Assembly: GCA_038496445.1 (NCBI GenBank)
Contig: JALMLS010000578.1
Coordinates: forward strand, 434,001 to 498,000
Reading direction: 5' to 3'
DNA length: 64,000 nt
DNA from: Trichosphaerium sp. ATCC 40318
Taxonomy: Eukaryota > Discosea > Flabellinia > Trichosidae
Every line of letters starts with the position of its first letter. The first letter of the stretch is position 1. The position numbers and the translations under genes were made by a program. Of the stretch, positions 48,561 through 61,148 are shown one piece after another. The notes below the pieces were generated by a model, which was given only the letters and a program-made list of their open reading frames with translations, was not told where the DNA came from and made no database searches.

Positions 48561-51514
48561 ATGAGTAGCGACGATCAGTTTGTTTTGAGTGTTGGCCCTT
48601 TTCTCCTTGGCAAAAACCTTGGCAGGTGCGTTTTTTTCCGCTTAATTAAGCTCTACGCGTTGGTATTGAGGCTAAACATAGTGGCGCAACTGGTCAAGTC
48701 AAATTGGGCGTACACAAAGAAACTGGCTTCAAAGTGGCTATAAAGATCATAGAAAAAGAGCGCATTAACAGCAAACAAAATGCCAGACGTAAAATAGACA
48801 GGGAGATCGTTGTTATGAAACTTCTTCGCCATCCGAATGTACTGCGCCTTTATGACGTGTACGAGTCTAGCAAGTACTTGTACGTACAGATCAAGCGAAT
48901 TTCTATAAAATGCACTACCTAGCGCTTTGTTCCATTTACGGAAAATGAGCGTATTCTTTTGTGTCTCTAAAACATTGCCTATAAAAGCAATTGATACACA
49001 ACAACACCTAACAGCTATTTTTTTCTTCAGATTTCTGGTGTTGGAGTATGTTGACGGAGGAGAGCTATTTGACTACCTAGTAAAGCGTGGCGTGTTGCCT
49101 ATGTCTGAAGCGCGTAAATTTATGCTCACACTAATATCTGGCCTTGATTATTGCCATGCGCATATGATATGGTACGTACTACACGATACGATAGTTTAGA
49201 TCCATTAACTCGTTTTAGTCACAGAGATTTAAAGCCAGAAAACCTTCTACTCACTAGAGACCCAGTTAAAGTGCTCAAAATAGCAGATTTTGGTATGGCT
49301 TCTATTATGCCAGAAGGTAAGCAACAACCAAAAGCGACAAAGAAGAAACCCGCAGTATATTTTTTACGCATTTATGTCTTATTATTCTTTTAGATGCTCT
49401 ACTAGGTACTTCTTGCGGTTCCCCGCATTACGCCAGTCCAGAGGTACGTTTTTTTTTTTTTTGTAATTGCGACATAGCTTGATTAACCTGTATCTTTTTA
49501 AGGTTGTGAAAGGTATAGAATATGATGGTACTACATCAGATATATGGAGTTGTGGCGTTATTTTGTACGCTTTAGTTACTGTACGTCGGTTTTTTTTTTG
49601 ATTTATGCTTTTTTTGCGAAATCGCTTTATTTGCTTTGTTTTATCGGAAAATCAATCATGTTAACGTTTTTTGTACTCATTAGGGTTCCTTACCTTTTGA
49701 TGATGACAACATTAAAAAATTGCTCTTGAAAGTAAAAGAAGGAAATTACACGATACCTGCCTTTGTTGATGACGATTGTCAAGATTTAATACGTCGTATG
49801 CTTACAATTGCTCCTGGATTACGTATCAGCATAAATGAAATCAAGGTGAGTAGACAAAAACCAAGCGAGTAAACCAACAATTTCGGAGATTTTTTTTATT
49901 TTTCATCATTTTGATTTCTCATTTTTTTGCTCACCATTTGACGTAGGAACATCCTTGGTTCGTTAAAGCAAATGCTGTATGGCCTGAAAATAAGGTGACA
50001 GAACAAGAACTTCAACAACCAATACAAGAAGAACAACTCAACCAGGAAATACTTAAAAATCTTGCTGCGTTAGGGTGGGATATTGATGATTCTCTGTTTG
50101 AAGCTTTAAGAGCAACTACGTACGTTTCGATTTTGGGCTTTTTATTTTTCTATCGCCTAAATTGTATCTACAACTTACTGATTAACGTAGAAACAACAAA
50201 GAAAAGGTATTCTATCGTTTAATAGAGGAATGGCAAAAAAAGTCTCAAGAGGAATCGTACTATCACGGTAGTAACTACGACTCGCCTAGAGTGTCAGATA
50301 ATATGCAAAAACCTTCACCTCTTTCATCTCCGCGTTCACCTCTCAGACTTCGCGTACGGACGATTTTTCGAAAACATTTCGCCCAATAAAGCGTAAATTA
50401 ACTCCTTTTATAGCGAAGAAAATCACCTTCAAGGAAGCCAGCATCACCACGAGGTGAAGAAAAGGCTAGAGTGAAGGAAATATCTAAACGTAAACGATCA
50501 AACTCGAACAAACTCTTCAGAAAGAACAGTATTTCAAAACCAAAGGTAAGTAAAAGATTGTTTTATAACAGCCAAGCGATTTATTTCGATTTTCTCTTTA
50601 CTGACGAGTTTTCTTTAAAAGGACATCAAAGCATCGTCTCCAAGGGTTGTACCAGTAAACTCGCGACGAAAACGTACATACACAGCTGGTGTTTCAGCTG
50701 GCGCTTCGTCAGTTGGTTCTGACAGTACGTTTGTTTTTGTTTATGATTCATACTGAATTCTGTGTTTCTAATTAGCTCTTGTAGGTCCACCATTGAGGCG
50801 TAGAGGTAGTTCTGGTCAATTCGAGCAAATTGGTGGAGAAGACACTATTGTGTTCAATAATGGAAAGCTAAAGCTTCCTTTACCTTCAAATATTGAAGAT
50901 GAATCTGATTATCAACTTGTTGGTTCTACACCAAAGCGATCTTGGTTTTCTGGCATTTTCTCATCTCCAAGACCTACCAAAGAGAGTGTACGCATTAGAA
51001 TTCAGAAGAATTTCGCTTTTGATGCTTTGTATTCTTGACTCTAATCATTTTGTAGTCTACGTACAGACAGTTTGGCAAATTTACGACAATGGGCCCAACG
51101 AATGTACACATGGAGCTTCAAAAGCAGTTTGAGAAACAAAACATAAACACGGTTAAAGTTACTGACAAAAAGATTCGTGGTAAATACACTGGCGCTGGTA
51201 TGTGACATACAAGGAACACTGTTTTTTTTTTTCAATGGTTTGTTGCAACAAACAAAAAGAGTTAGACTTGACGGTCCAACGAAATCTTCGCTGGGTTTTT
51301 TTTGAATACAATTGGGTCGTATTCTTACTTACTTTATTTTTTAGATTCCAGAGCCGTAAAGTTTATCGTTGAATTGACTCACCTCGAGAATGGAACTTTT
51401 ATGACGTTTATACATCGTGAGGGTCCTAAGAAGACCTTTTCGAATATATTTAATAAAATAGATGAAGAGTGGCACGGTGGACAAGCACCAGTTGCAGGTG
51501 CTGCCTCTGAGTAA
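48561..51514 (+). CDS. BRSK/SAD-type AMPK-related protein kinase, 625 aa
   Basis: Exons: 48561-48625, 48682-48879, 49031-49171, 49219-49316, 49394-49443, 49503-49580, 49684-49845, 49947-50119, 50191-50353, 50414-50545, 50622-50724, 50785-50987, 51056-51197, 51345-51514 (1,878 nt). The kinase domain covers about 12-270: Gly-loop [12 protein letters not shown], Lys43 (VAIK), HRDLKPEN with Asp138, DFG at 158-160, and activation loop [14 protein letters not shown] with Thr173 at the LKB1-site position. A UBA-like segment (about 290-335), a basic Ser/Pro-rich linker and a KA1-type C-terminal domain (about 525-615; [18 protein letters not shown]) complete the BRSK architecture. Active by all visible residues. 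Likely roles are cell polarity and energy or stress signalling. The C-terminus starts KRSWFSGIF, as in animal BRSKs. Confidence 0.9.
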
Positions 51515-52140
51515 AAAAAAAAAAGAAAAAAAGCAGAAAAAACCCAAACGCTGAAAAATCAAATGGCAAGTTAACACCAACATTTCTTCTTGGTGTCATT
51601 ATAAAAGGCCAAAACATATACCTAATTACCCTACTCAATACCTTGACCACCTTCCCCCTTGTATTTTTATGATTGAATTGTAATATTAATAAATTCTTTG
51701 GATATCCATGTACTCTGTATTTCGTTGATTGACCCTAAACATCTACATTGTTTTTGGGTTTATGTGTAGAGACAAACGGCACTGCACGAGTTTTAACTAT
51801 TTTGGGATTCAATGACCGTGCTCCATTTACATCGAAATATAGACAATTCAGTTTGCGACCTGAGATGATCTGGCGTAGCTCTTGAGAACGACTTTGTGGA
51901 AATACAACCGTGGAACAGTTCTCTGACTAGTTTTTAAGAATATTGTGGAAAGTACCACCCAAGTAGTGAGATTTTAGAGTTTTGAGAAAGGCAGAGAGGT
52001 TGAATATCAATTTGTTTATTTCATGAAAGTTACATTTACAAAAAATTATCATTTACATTGACGGCCAACTCTCTTTATCACTGTATGAAAAGGATTTTTA
52101 GGCCTACGGGTACTAAACACTGTTGAAAGCTTGTTCATGG
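51515..52140. other. Convergent intergenic region
   Basis: It contains the 3' UTR of the kinase gene and of the small secreted protein gene (-). No gene is supported. Confidence 0.4.
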
Positions 52141-52425
52141 TCAGACCATATTGTGGGAGTACTCCATGTTGATTTCTTTACCATCAGCGAATGCAGCTTT
52201 ACCATTTTTTGACAGATATGCGCTTAGATGTTCAACATATAGCTTGATGATATAGACCTCAACAGCCACTAGCAATACTATAAGACATTAGTTGATAGGT
52301 ATTCCATGTAGATATAACGTACAGCACACAAGGTGAGGATCATTTTCTGATATGAGCTCGCTCAATTGACATGATATAAGATATGAGGTAGTGAGAATTA
52401 CAAAGATGAAGATAAGCTGTTGCAT
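52141..52425 (-). CDS. Small secreted or membrane protein, 79 aa
   Basis: Exons 52425-52323 and 52277-52141 (240 nt), donor GTACGT. Residues 1-18 are a signal peptide (MQQLIFIFVILTTSYLIS). The mature part has adjacent Cys (VCCLLLVAVEVYIIKLYVE) in a hydrophobic helix and ends in a polar tail. It could be a remnant or relative of the saposin-like gene at 31.4 kb, but the Cys pattern does not match. No family is recognised. A further 33-nt intron near the end would extend it in another frame. Confidence 0.4.
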
Positions 52426-52508
52426 CTGTTTGAGTTTGAAAATAATGGTTGTTTTCACGTTGATAGATAATAAAAAGTTGATTGATTTTTGGATCATTCA
52501 AAGTATGA

Positions 52509-53452
52509 ATTCGTTTTAACCAATGTTGTGAAAGAAACTTGTTATTGAGATTACATTTATATACTCGTGCAGACACAAGATTCAAAGTATTACATACAAG
52601 ACAAGAGTCTATCACTCAAGGAAAACAGTTCAAAGAATTCCAGTTGTCAAATCAATCAACACTGATTGAAATTCGCCAAAGTAGGTGTTTTTCGCTCTAC
52701 GTCACTGACAGAAATGACAAGGTCAATTTCACTCAGGATCTTGCTACATTGCTTCTACACATTCGTGTGCCATTGGGTACGCTGGGTGTACGATAAATAA
52801 AAATGCTTGAGTACTTCATTTACCAATTTATAAATTCAATCTTATGTTATTGCAGACTCTGATAACAGTATTACGTTACAAAGGCAACATCAACATGTAG
52901 TCAAGACGTTGTTTGCTCCAACTACAATTACACCAAGTGCCATGCCAACAAATACTCCTTTAACACAAACCATGACCACATATCAAGATTCTTTTCAATC
53001 AAACTTGTAAGTATTGATCAGGTTACTTTGTTTGGTTTGCGTCAGCTATGACTAAAACTTGTCATTGCATAAACTGCTAACTTCATTTTTAGGTTTAAGT
53101 TAACGTACCTCGTTCAGTAATTGCAGCATTATCACCTGCTCTTTCGTATCTCGGGCTATATGTACATGCAGATTATTTTCATTTGGGCCTATTTCACCTG
53201 CTTTGCCGCGAATACTAACATCTGCCCCTGATTCTCGCTTTACTGTTTGTATTGTGGCTCCTCTTGGATGGAATCAGCTTCAAATGCAAACAAGATCTCC
53301 TTCAACAAAACAGGCAAAGAAATATAGGGCCGTCAACACATGTATATCTAGAGGAACACAAGTACTTGAAACAGAACAATAAGTTACTTGTATCACGCGA
53401 TAAAATAGCAGTACAAACTCACATTGATGTAAACTCTCAATTTGGACTATGA
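52509..53452 (+). CDS. Unrecognised gene, 5 exons seen, start not found
   Basis: Exons: (52509)-52776, 52856-53006, 53093-53104, 53127-53361, 53384-53452. The frame is continuous to the TGA at 53450-53452. It requires two 22-nt introns (53105-53126 and 53362-53383); without the first the protein would end at TAA 53120. Segments read IEIRQSRCFSLYVTDRNDK, a Thr/Pro-rich linker (TITPSAMPTNTPLTQT), and DKIAVQTHIDVNSQFGL. The beta-strand-rich sequence suggests an immunoglobulin-, C2- or arrestin-like fold, but I cannot name it. No ATG is visible in the first open segment, so upstream exon(s) are missing. Confidence 0.4.
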
Positions 53453-53765
53453 CAATTACACAAGGTGCAAAAATAATAGAAAAGCGTGTACTGTTCATCA
53501 GCTATAAACAAAAATCGCAGCTGTTTAAAATGAATAGCCTACCAAACTTGTGAGCACAGTACTGATTCTTCACTTGGCATATCTTGGATGTAACTTTACG
53601 CCACGTGATTAGTATAATACTCAACTATTATATTTTACGGCGCTTTTTTATTCCATTGTTTCTATCTACTGTAGATAATATGTAAAACTGAAAGACTCCA
53701 ATAATCAAAAGAGGCAAAACAACTACTCATGTTTAAGAACGCTTTTTTATGTATGTCACACACAA
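53453..53765. other. Convergent intergenic region
   Basis: It holds 3' ends from both sides and one CACGTG near 53601. No gene is seen. Confidence 0.4.
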
Positions 53766-54463
53766 TTAATGGTATAGTTTCAGGCCTGCTATTCTTAGCG
53801 CTTGATAGATTGGTTCTTCAATGAGATAACAAGAAGGCACGACAATATACCAAAACAGACATAGTACCATAGGAAAACAACAAATGAAGAAAGCTCCAAA
53901 TGCAAAAGGAAGAAAGATCATGTAAATACTAACATACACCAATCCTGACATTGAGAAGAAAGGTACCATAATAGTCAATAGTCCCATTGGTATTCCAAAA
54001 TAAAGGTATGGCCAATCACTCAGTATTTTCTAAAACGAACTTTTTAGTGTTGTCAAAAACTGCGAAAAAATATTGTCCGCTATGTTGTTAGAATATTGAC
54101 ATAAAAAACCACGTGGTTTATTTTGGCTTTAATAAAAGACAGCTTGCTGGACTTTTGGATGTTGGTTGATACGTACATTGCCCATATTGAATATGATAAA
54201 GTGAAACATGAGTCCTTGTTCGTAAGTAAACAAGAAAATCATGTGATCCAAAGAAAATCTGTTGGTTAGAAGATCAGTGTCAAAAAAATACCTAAAGGAA
54301 ATTACTGGTGTTAAGAATTCAAGCAAACTAAATAACAGGTACCGTCAAATGTACAAAAAGCTATATTCATAAAACAACAGTGGTACCATAACGCTACATT
54401 TAACAATCCAAATATTATCCCGGCAATAAAACCTCTTATTATGCTGCTAAACTGAATATTCAT
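53766..54463 (-). CDS. Multi-pass membrane protein, 170 aa, unknown family
   Basis: Exons 54463-54343, 54304-54177, 54029-53766 (513 nt, closes in frame). The start MNIQFSSIIRG is followed by about four or five hydrophobic spans (FIAGIIFGLLNVALWYHCC; MIFLFTYEQGLMFHFIIF; GLLTIMVPFFSMSGLVYV; IFLPFAFGAFFICCF; MVLCLFWYIVV). It ends with a short amphipathic tail (PIYQALRIAGLKLYH). The second intron (147 nt) contains CACGTG. No transporter signature is recognised. Confidence 0.6.
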
Positions 54464-54659
54464 TTTTGTCTTTGGATTGGTTGTCTATTCTGTGTTCTTA
54501 TGCGTTGGTGGTTGTGCTTTCACCTGTTTCAAATCGTTATTATATTTGCTGACGTTGTACAAACGTCTTAAAACCATTCAAAGAATATTGACAGCAAGAA
54601 TGCTAAAAGCTTGGTTTAAGTGCTTCCAAAAAGAGACCATATGCCCCGTCAGTGATTAT

Positions 54660-54952
54660 TTATCGATGATCACTTGCACAAGTAGGTGCTTTAGCCAGTT
54701 CTTCTGTTTTACTTAGATTCTGGATACAGTTGTACATCAAATTCTCGTGTGCGTATCCAATGATAAACGAGAAGGCGAATGCAATTTTATGATGCAGGCA
54801 ACTATGCAAAAAGTTAATGATACAAGGCAGGGTAAAATTTGGCATTTAAATGGTCAATTATGGGTAGCTGCGTTATCAAGGCTAGGAGCAACCCAGAATT
54901 TCCGCGGAGGAGGCTCACTAGGTATAACAGGATTGGCAAGAGCTTGTTCCAT
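54660..54952 (-). CDS. Small protein, 81 aa, with two ultra-short introns
   Basis: Exons 54952-54893, 54867-54824, 54801-54660 (246 nt) separated by introns of 25 nt (GTTGCT...CAG) and 22 nt (GTATCA...TAG). The model reads MEQALANPVIPSEPPPRKFW, then LPIIDHLNAKFYPA, then a hydrophobic helix (HKIAFAFSFIIGYAHENLM) and a polar tail. It weakly recalls OCIA-domain proteins (a hydrophobic helix followed by a Cys/Glu region), which is not enough for a name. Three exons agreeing in phase support the model, but no homology confirms it. Confidence 0.4.
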
Positions 54953-55983
54953 CCAAGTGTGTTTTGAAAAATTATTACTTTATTTACTTTTATAACGATT
55001 AAATCCATGTGGAACAAGAAGTCATCAAACATGTTTTAAACGATTGAATATACAAGTGTAAGCAATAAACTTATTATTTTTGGTAAGATTTTTATTGTTA
55101 CTTCAAATAGCTCTAAAGGGATATAAAAACACGTTGTAGAGGTACATGTTTTCGAACAATACTTTTTCGAGCAATTTCGAACTTTCACCTGATACCATCG
55201 GTTGCTGTAGTTATTTCTCAACAATGTTAATATACAAGTATTGCCGTATCACTAAGATAAAATAACGTTTATACGTCCACGTGCGTGACAAAACAAGTGA
55301 TTCAAAAAGTGGCTAATTTTTTTTTTTTTTGAAGAAAGTAAATTCAAGAATAAGCGAGCCCTTTGTTACTTCCTGTGTGTAGACATTTGTAATTCTAACG
55401 TTTAGCGATCCTTTAATAAAGAAAGTTGTCTTCAAAATTTACAAATTTTTTTTTCCATCGCTTTCACAACTTTCCACGATCTGTAATATGACTAGTTGAC
55501 GTTTTTATAATATTCTTTGACAACTACTTTACTACATGAATTGTGATTTCTTTTTTTTTGTTGTTATCACAACTTTAACTCACGTGCACTAGGGATTGTC
55601 CTGTGGGTTTTGGTAAAGATCGCGTGATTAAAGTTTTATGAATGTTATCAACTGCCCATATCGGTTGCCGTTTTAATGTAGTTATCTACCTCACAAAGAC
55701 GATACAACTGTTAGCGCGGCGCTTAGGTAAAATAATGTTTGTATTATATTATGTCCACGGGAGTGAAAACAAGCGATTCAAAAAGTGGGTACTAAATATT
55801 TACCTTTTGAAATTATTTTGTATTTTGGACGCTGTAAAGCATTAATTAATCACGTGGTTTTTCTGTTTTTGCGACAATGGCTTTTGGTAGTTTTTTTTAT
55901 TTGTAGTTTTTACGGAATGCGTCACGCAATAGTAAAACTGTGTACTCTGTTTCTAGTACACTAAAAACCTCACTTACACGGAA
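54953..55983. other. Intergenic region with diverged direct repeats
   Basis: No gene is supported. The region lies upstream of the LamG-repeat gene (+) and holds four CACGTG-containing or related sites (55278, 55580, 55850) plus two diverged copies of a sequence annotated separately. Confidence 0.4.
55253..55790. repeat. Two diverged direct repeats (about 45-60 bp) 470 bp apart
   Basis: The copies at about 55253-55310 and 55727-55790 share aaaataa-gttt, gtccacg, gacaaaacaag/gaaaacaag and gattcaaaaagtgg. They are perhaps 75-80 percent alike, which indicates an old local duplication in the promoter region of the LamG gene. Confidence 0.5.
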
Positions 55984-58900
55984 ATGGCACCTAATCGTAG
56001 CGTGTTGTTTATCGCTCTTGTATTATACGTAATACGTACAACGGCATCTTGTAATTGTTGCTTGCCGCTACAAGATAGTGTCTATACCTGGCTAAGAGGT
56101 GACTCGTATGATGATGTTAGCAAAGTATGGATTGATGTATCAGGGAATGGCCACAATTCTACGCAGGTAGGCGGTAGCCCAATGATACTACAAAATACGT
56201 ATGAAAATGGTAAAGTATACAAAAGCGTAGCAGGAGGACAAGCAGACTCTCTGGACTTCGATGGAGCAATAGGTGAAGCCATGACGTTCTTTGGCATGAG
56301 CAGGTACGAAATTATTGATACATTTCGAGTGTTCACTGTAGCAATCACGTGACTGACTTGTACTGTAGGTATGCTGGTCCAGCTCGTGCACGTATCTTTA
56401 CATCTAGAGAACCAACGAATTGGTTCTCTGGACATCTTGCGATGTATGCTGGAGTTGCTGGGAACGGTTATACCGCGGCAGGCGGAGCCGTTCTTCTTAC
56501 AGATTTCACAGACACTTTTGGAGATTCTTGGCTTTTGTCGGTATCTCAAAGAACAAACTACAGAGGAAACGGTTTGAATCTGACTCGATCATCTATTGAA
56601 GGTGTAACCAATTTCACTGATCATTTCACAATCAACAACTACCAATCTGAATCAAAACAGCGCTCGGATTGGGAAGTTGCTGAGGTGCTTATATATGATA
56701 GAGTTCTCAACGCACAAGAGATAGAGATGGTTGAAAGCTACTTTAACACTCACTATGGCATCACAAATAACATTCCTGTCGATGAAATGTCCTATGGAAG
56801 TTGTTATCCGCCTATATCAGCTACTCCCCCTACAACCATTAATTGCTTACCGCACAGTGACAGTGTATACACATGGCTCACAGGAGACTCATATGATACT
56901 GTTAGCAAAGTATGGGTTGACGATTCTGGGAATGGTCATAATTCTACTGCAACAGGAGGAAATCCACAAGCAAGGCCGACAGCTTTCGAAGACGGCAAAA
57001 TCTATAAAACAGTGTCGGGTGAACTTGAAGATTCCTTTGACTTTGATGGAGCCATAGGCGATTCAATGACATTCTTTGGTTTAAGCAGGTACGAGCACAG
57101 AAACAAAATCTACCTTCTTCATTACTGACACTTGATAATAGATTAACAAGTGATTTATATCGTCAGAGAATTATCACATCTCGCGCACCAACAAACTGGT
57201 ACTCTGGACATGTTTCAGGGTTCGCTGGAGTTGGTGGTAATGGATACAATCAGGCAATTGGTGGTCCCGTTTTTCTTACAGATGAAATGGATAGATACGG
57301 AAATGAATGGGTGTTGTCTGTATCTCAAATTCGAAAATACAGAGCAAATGGCATAGACCTCACAATACCAAATCTAGAAGGCATTCCTGCTGATCCAGAT
57401 CACTTCACAATCAACAACTATAGACTGCCTTCTGAACAATTATCGCAGCGTTCTCACTGGGAAGTTGCTGAGATTATTGTATATAACAGATTACTCAATA
57501 CACAAGAGATAGAGATGGTCGAAAGCTACTTCAACACTCACTATGGCATCACAACTAACATTCCTATTGATGAAAGGGAATATGGACTTTGCTACCCTCC
57601 TCTTGATATAAGTTGTTTACCACTAAGTGATAGTGTCTACACATGGCTAAGAGGAGACTCATATGATCCGGATAACAGAGTATGGATTGACGTATCAGGG
57701 AACGGCCATAGTTCTACGCAGGTAGGCGGTAGCCCAATGATACTACAAAATACATATGAAAATGGTAAAGTATACAAAAGCGTAGCAGGAGGACAAGCAG
57801 ACTCTCTGGACTTTAATGGAGCAATAGGTGATGCAACGACGTTCTTTGGCATGAGCAGGTACGAAATTATTGATAAAGTATCAATCACATGACTTACTCT
57901 ACTGCAGGTACACTGGACCATCTCAAGCACGTATCTTTACTACTAGATCACCAACAAATTGGTTCTCTGGGCATCTTGTGACGTTTGCTGGAGTTGCTGG
58001 GAACGGTCACAACAGTCTTACAGGTGGACCAGTTCTGCTTACAGATCTTATAGACACTTTTGGAGACTCGTGGGTATTGTCAGTGTCTCAAAGAACAAAT
58101 TACAGAGCGAATGGTTTGAATCTGACTCGATCATCTCTTGAAGGTGTCACCGACTTGCCTGATCATTTTACAATCAACAACTACATGGCAGGTTCACAGC
58201 GTTCGGATTGGGAAGTTGCTGAGGTGCTTGTATATGATAGAGTGCTTAACGCAGAAGAGATAGAGATGGTTGAAAGCTACTTTAACACTCACTACGGCAT
58301 TACAAATAACATTCCTGTTGATGAAATGTCCTATGGAAGTTGTTATCCGCCTATATCCATTGCTACACCTCCACCTACAACAGAACCGCCAGCTTTTACA
58401 AATCCACCAAGAACAGACCCTCCGACAAATCAACCTATTTGTTTACCTTTAAGCGATAGTGTGTATACGTGGATAACAGGAGACTCCTATAATGATATTA
58501 GTAAGGTATGGCTTGACATTTCTGGTAATGGTCATAGTTCTACCTTAACCTCTGGAACCCCTATATTATCGCCAATACAATTTGAAAATGGTAAAGAGTA
58601 TTTTACTGTATCTGGAAGACAAGAAGATATCCTTGACTTTGATGGAGCGATAGGAGACTCAATGACATTCTTTGGACTTAGTCGGTACACATTCAACTTT
58701 TTTTTTTTCAAGCAACTAAATCACGTGTTAACCCTTTCTGTTAACAGAACCACAAATACTGCTACTCGGGGTCGTATATTTACAGCAAGAAACCCAAATA
58801 ACTGGTTCTCTGGGCATGACGTTCAAAAATCTGGGGTTGCTGGAAGCGGCGATAGCTCATCTCCAGTGTTTATCACAGAACAAGTTGACTCATTTGGAAA

Positions 58901-61016
58901 TGGATGGGTATTGTCTGTATCTCAACGAACAAATTACAGAGGAAATGGTTTGAACTTAACCCTTCCAGTGATTAATAGCGTTCCTGTTGACACTGATCAC
59001 TTTACAATCAACCATGTTGGTGACAGGATCACTGCACTCAGCTCAGAATGGGAAGTTGCTGAAGTTATTGTATACGACAGGTTACTCAGTACAGAAGAGA
59101 TAATGATGGTTGAGAGTTACTTCAATACTCACTACGGCATCACGAATAATATTCCTGTTGATGAAGATGCATATGGAAGCTGCTATCCGCCATTATCAAT
59201 CACTCCAATAGCTCCACCTACCACAGAGCCTCCAGTCACGGAACCTCCAACAGCTCGACCTCCAATTATTCCGAGCGAAATTTGTTTGCCACTAAACGAT
59301 AGTGTTTATACATGGCTGAGAGGAGACTCATTTGACGATGAAACCAGGATATGGTATGACCTTTCTGGTAATGGCCATATTTCTACTTCAGTAACGGGCT
59401 CTCCAAAAGTGCGGCCACAGAACTTTGAAAATGGTAAACAGTACAACACTGTTTCTGGTCAGCTTGGAGACTCTGTAGACTTTGATGGAGCGATAGGGGA
59501 CTCAATGACATTCTTTGGACTTAGCCGGTACGAAACACACGGCAGAAAAGTGTATTAACTCTTTTTTATAGTTACTCATATATTACTCGAGGTCGTATCT
59601 TTACAGCAAGATCCCCTGTTTTGTGGTTCTCTGGGCATGAAATTGATAGATCTGGAGTTGCTGGAAACGGGGTGTCTACTCAAGTCTTTATCACAGAACA
59701 AGTTGACCGGTTTGGATATGAATGGGTACTATCTGTGTCACAACGGACAAATTACAGAGGAAATGGTTTGAACTTTACGCTACCAGTGTTACAAGGCAAT
59801 CCTACAGATCCTGATCACTTTACAATCAATGGATTCCTCGGGGAGCTTTCTACGTACAGCTCAGAATGGGAAGTAGCTGAAGTTATTGTATACGACAGGT
59901 TACTCAGTACAGAAGAGATAATGATGGTTGAGAGCTACTTCAATACCAACTATGGCATCACAAATAACATTCCTGTTGATGAAGATGCATATGGAAGCTG
60001 CTATCTGCCAATAACATTTACTCCAATAGAATCACCAACAACAGAACCGCCAGTAACAGAACCTCCGACTACAGAAGCCCCAACAACTCAACCTCCGGCC
60101 GCAATCCCTTTTCTACCACGACTAGATTGTATAACAGATAATCGAAATGGTACTTTTACTGCACACTTGGGATGGACGTCCCCAGAGCCATCTACTCCTG
60201 GTACTGTTTTTCGAAACATCCTGTACTTACTTTGTACTAAACAGATCCAAATTTGATGTTTCCACCAGGCTTGAATAGTGTACCAACATCATTTGGTCCT
60301 ACGCCTGCGTTCTATCCCGCAGATGGAACTTTTGATTTCTTGTTCACTATACCTTCACTGTGGATTGTTGGCGTATGTCGCTAACTTAGTTAATGGTTAG
60401 AGTTTTCGCTCATTGCTTTATTTAGGATGGTAGTGTTTTTATTAATTCTACTGACCCAAGCCTTGCATGCCCAGAGCAACTAGGTTTGATGAGAACTTTC
60501 TTGCTTTCTTTTCTTATTTTTTTCTTAGCTATCATACGATTCATTATTGACTTGTTATCTCCAATACAAAGTGATTTATTGAATACACTACTGAACACAT
60601 TGCTACAGTTTCTTGGATTACCGCTTGGTTCCGGAAGTGCTTCTCAGAGTAACTTTATCCCTGACTTATCTAAACGACAAGTTGGAACAGTTGTTGATAT
60701 TACGATAAATTCGAATGGAGGTAAACACACTTCTTGCAGCACGCCCTTTCTTACTGTTGTTCAAAGGAAGTACATTAAGTGTTGCTGAAATTGTTCGTAA
60801 TTTTCTGAGTGACCCAGATGCGGTTGCAGCGTTCATTAACGCTCTAGCTGATATGAATATTGAAGTCATGGTACATCAAGCTATTAACAACCTGTTACCC
60901 TTCTCTAACTTTTATAGTCTGGACCCACTACTGCACCTCTTCAAGTACCTATAGTGATGGAACCGCCTGTATACGCTACTGGGCGTACATCCTGCGTTAG
61001 ACGATTGAGCATGTAA
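55984..61016 (+). CDS. Secreted protein with five LamG-like (ConA-fold) repeats, 1,507 aa
   Basis: Exons: 55984-56303, 56369-57088, 57142-57858, 57908-58684, 58748-59527, 59572-60200, 60245-60372, 60426-60483, 60529-60720, 60767-60870, 60918-61016 (4,524 nt, closes in frame). Residues 1-22 are a signal peptide. Five repeats of about 240-260 residues start near residues 26, 266, 505, 764 and 1024. Each begins CLPxxDSVYTW, contains W-D-SGNGH-ST, DFDGAIGDSMTFFGLSR, NWFSGH, WVLSVSQRTNYRGNG and WEVAEVIVYDRLL, and ends YFNTHYGITNNIPVDE...CYPP. This is the concanavalin A-like/LamG pattern of carbohydrate-binding extracellular proteins. Pro/Thr linkers (TEPPVTEPPT) join repeats 4 and 5 and the C-terminal region (about 1,250-1,507), which has no known domain. 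Every repeat is cut by an intron at the same place and phase, after the SR motif. It is probably a cell-wall or surface adhesin. Confidence 0.8.
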
Positions 61017-61148
61017 GTATGACTAAAACACAAAAATAAAAAGAAATAAGTTAAGGACATCTTTCGTGTATCAACAGCTCCCTAATAGCTACTCTAGAAA
61101 CCTTTTTTTAATGTTGGTTTCTATTTTGTTGTTCAATAAAACGAGGGC

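Noticed and set aside
54660-54952. OCIA-domain assignment for the 81-aa protein.
   Set aside because: A hydrophobic helix followed by a Cys/Glu region is too general; the aromatic motif of OCIA proteins is not in place.
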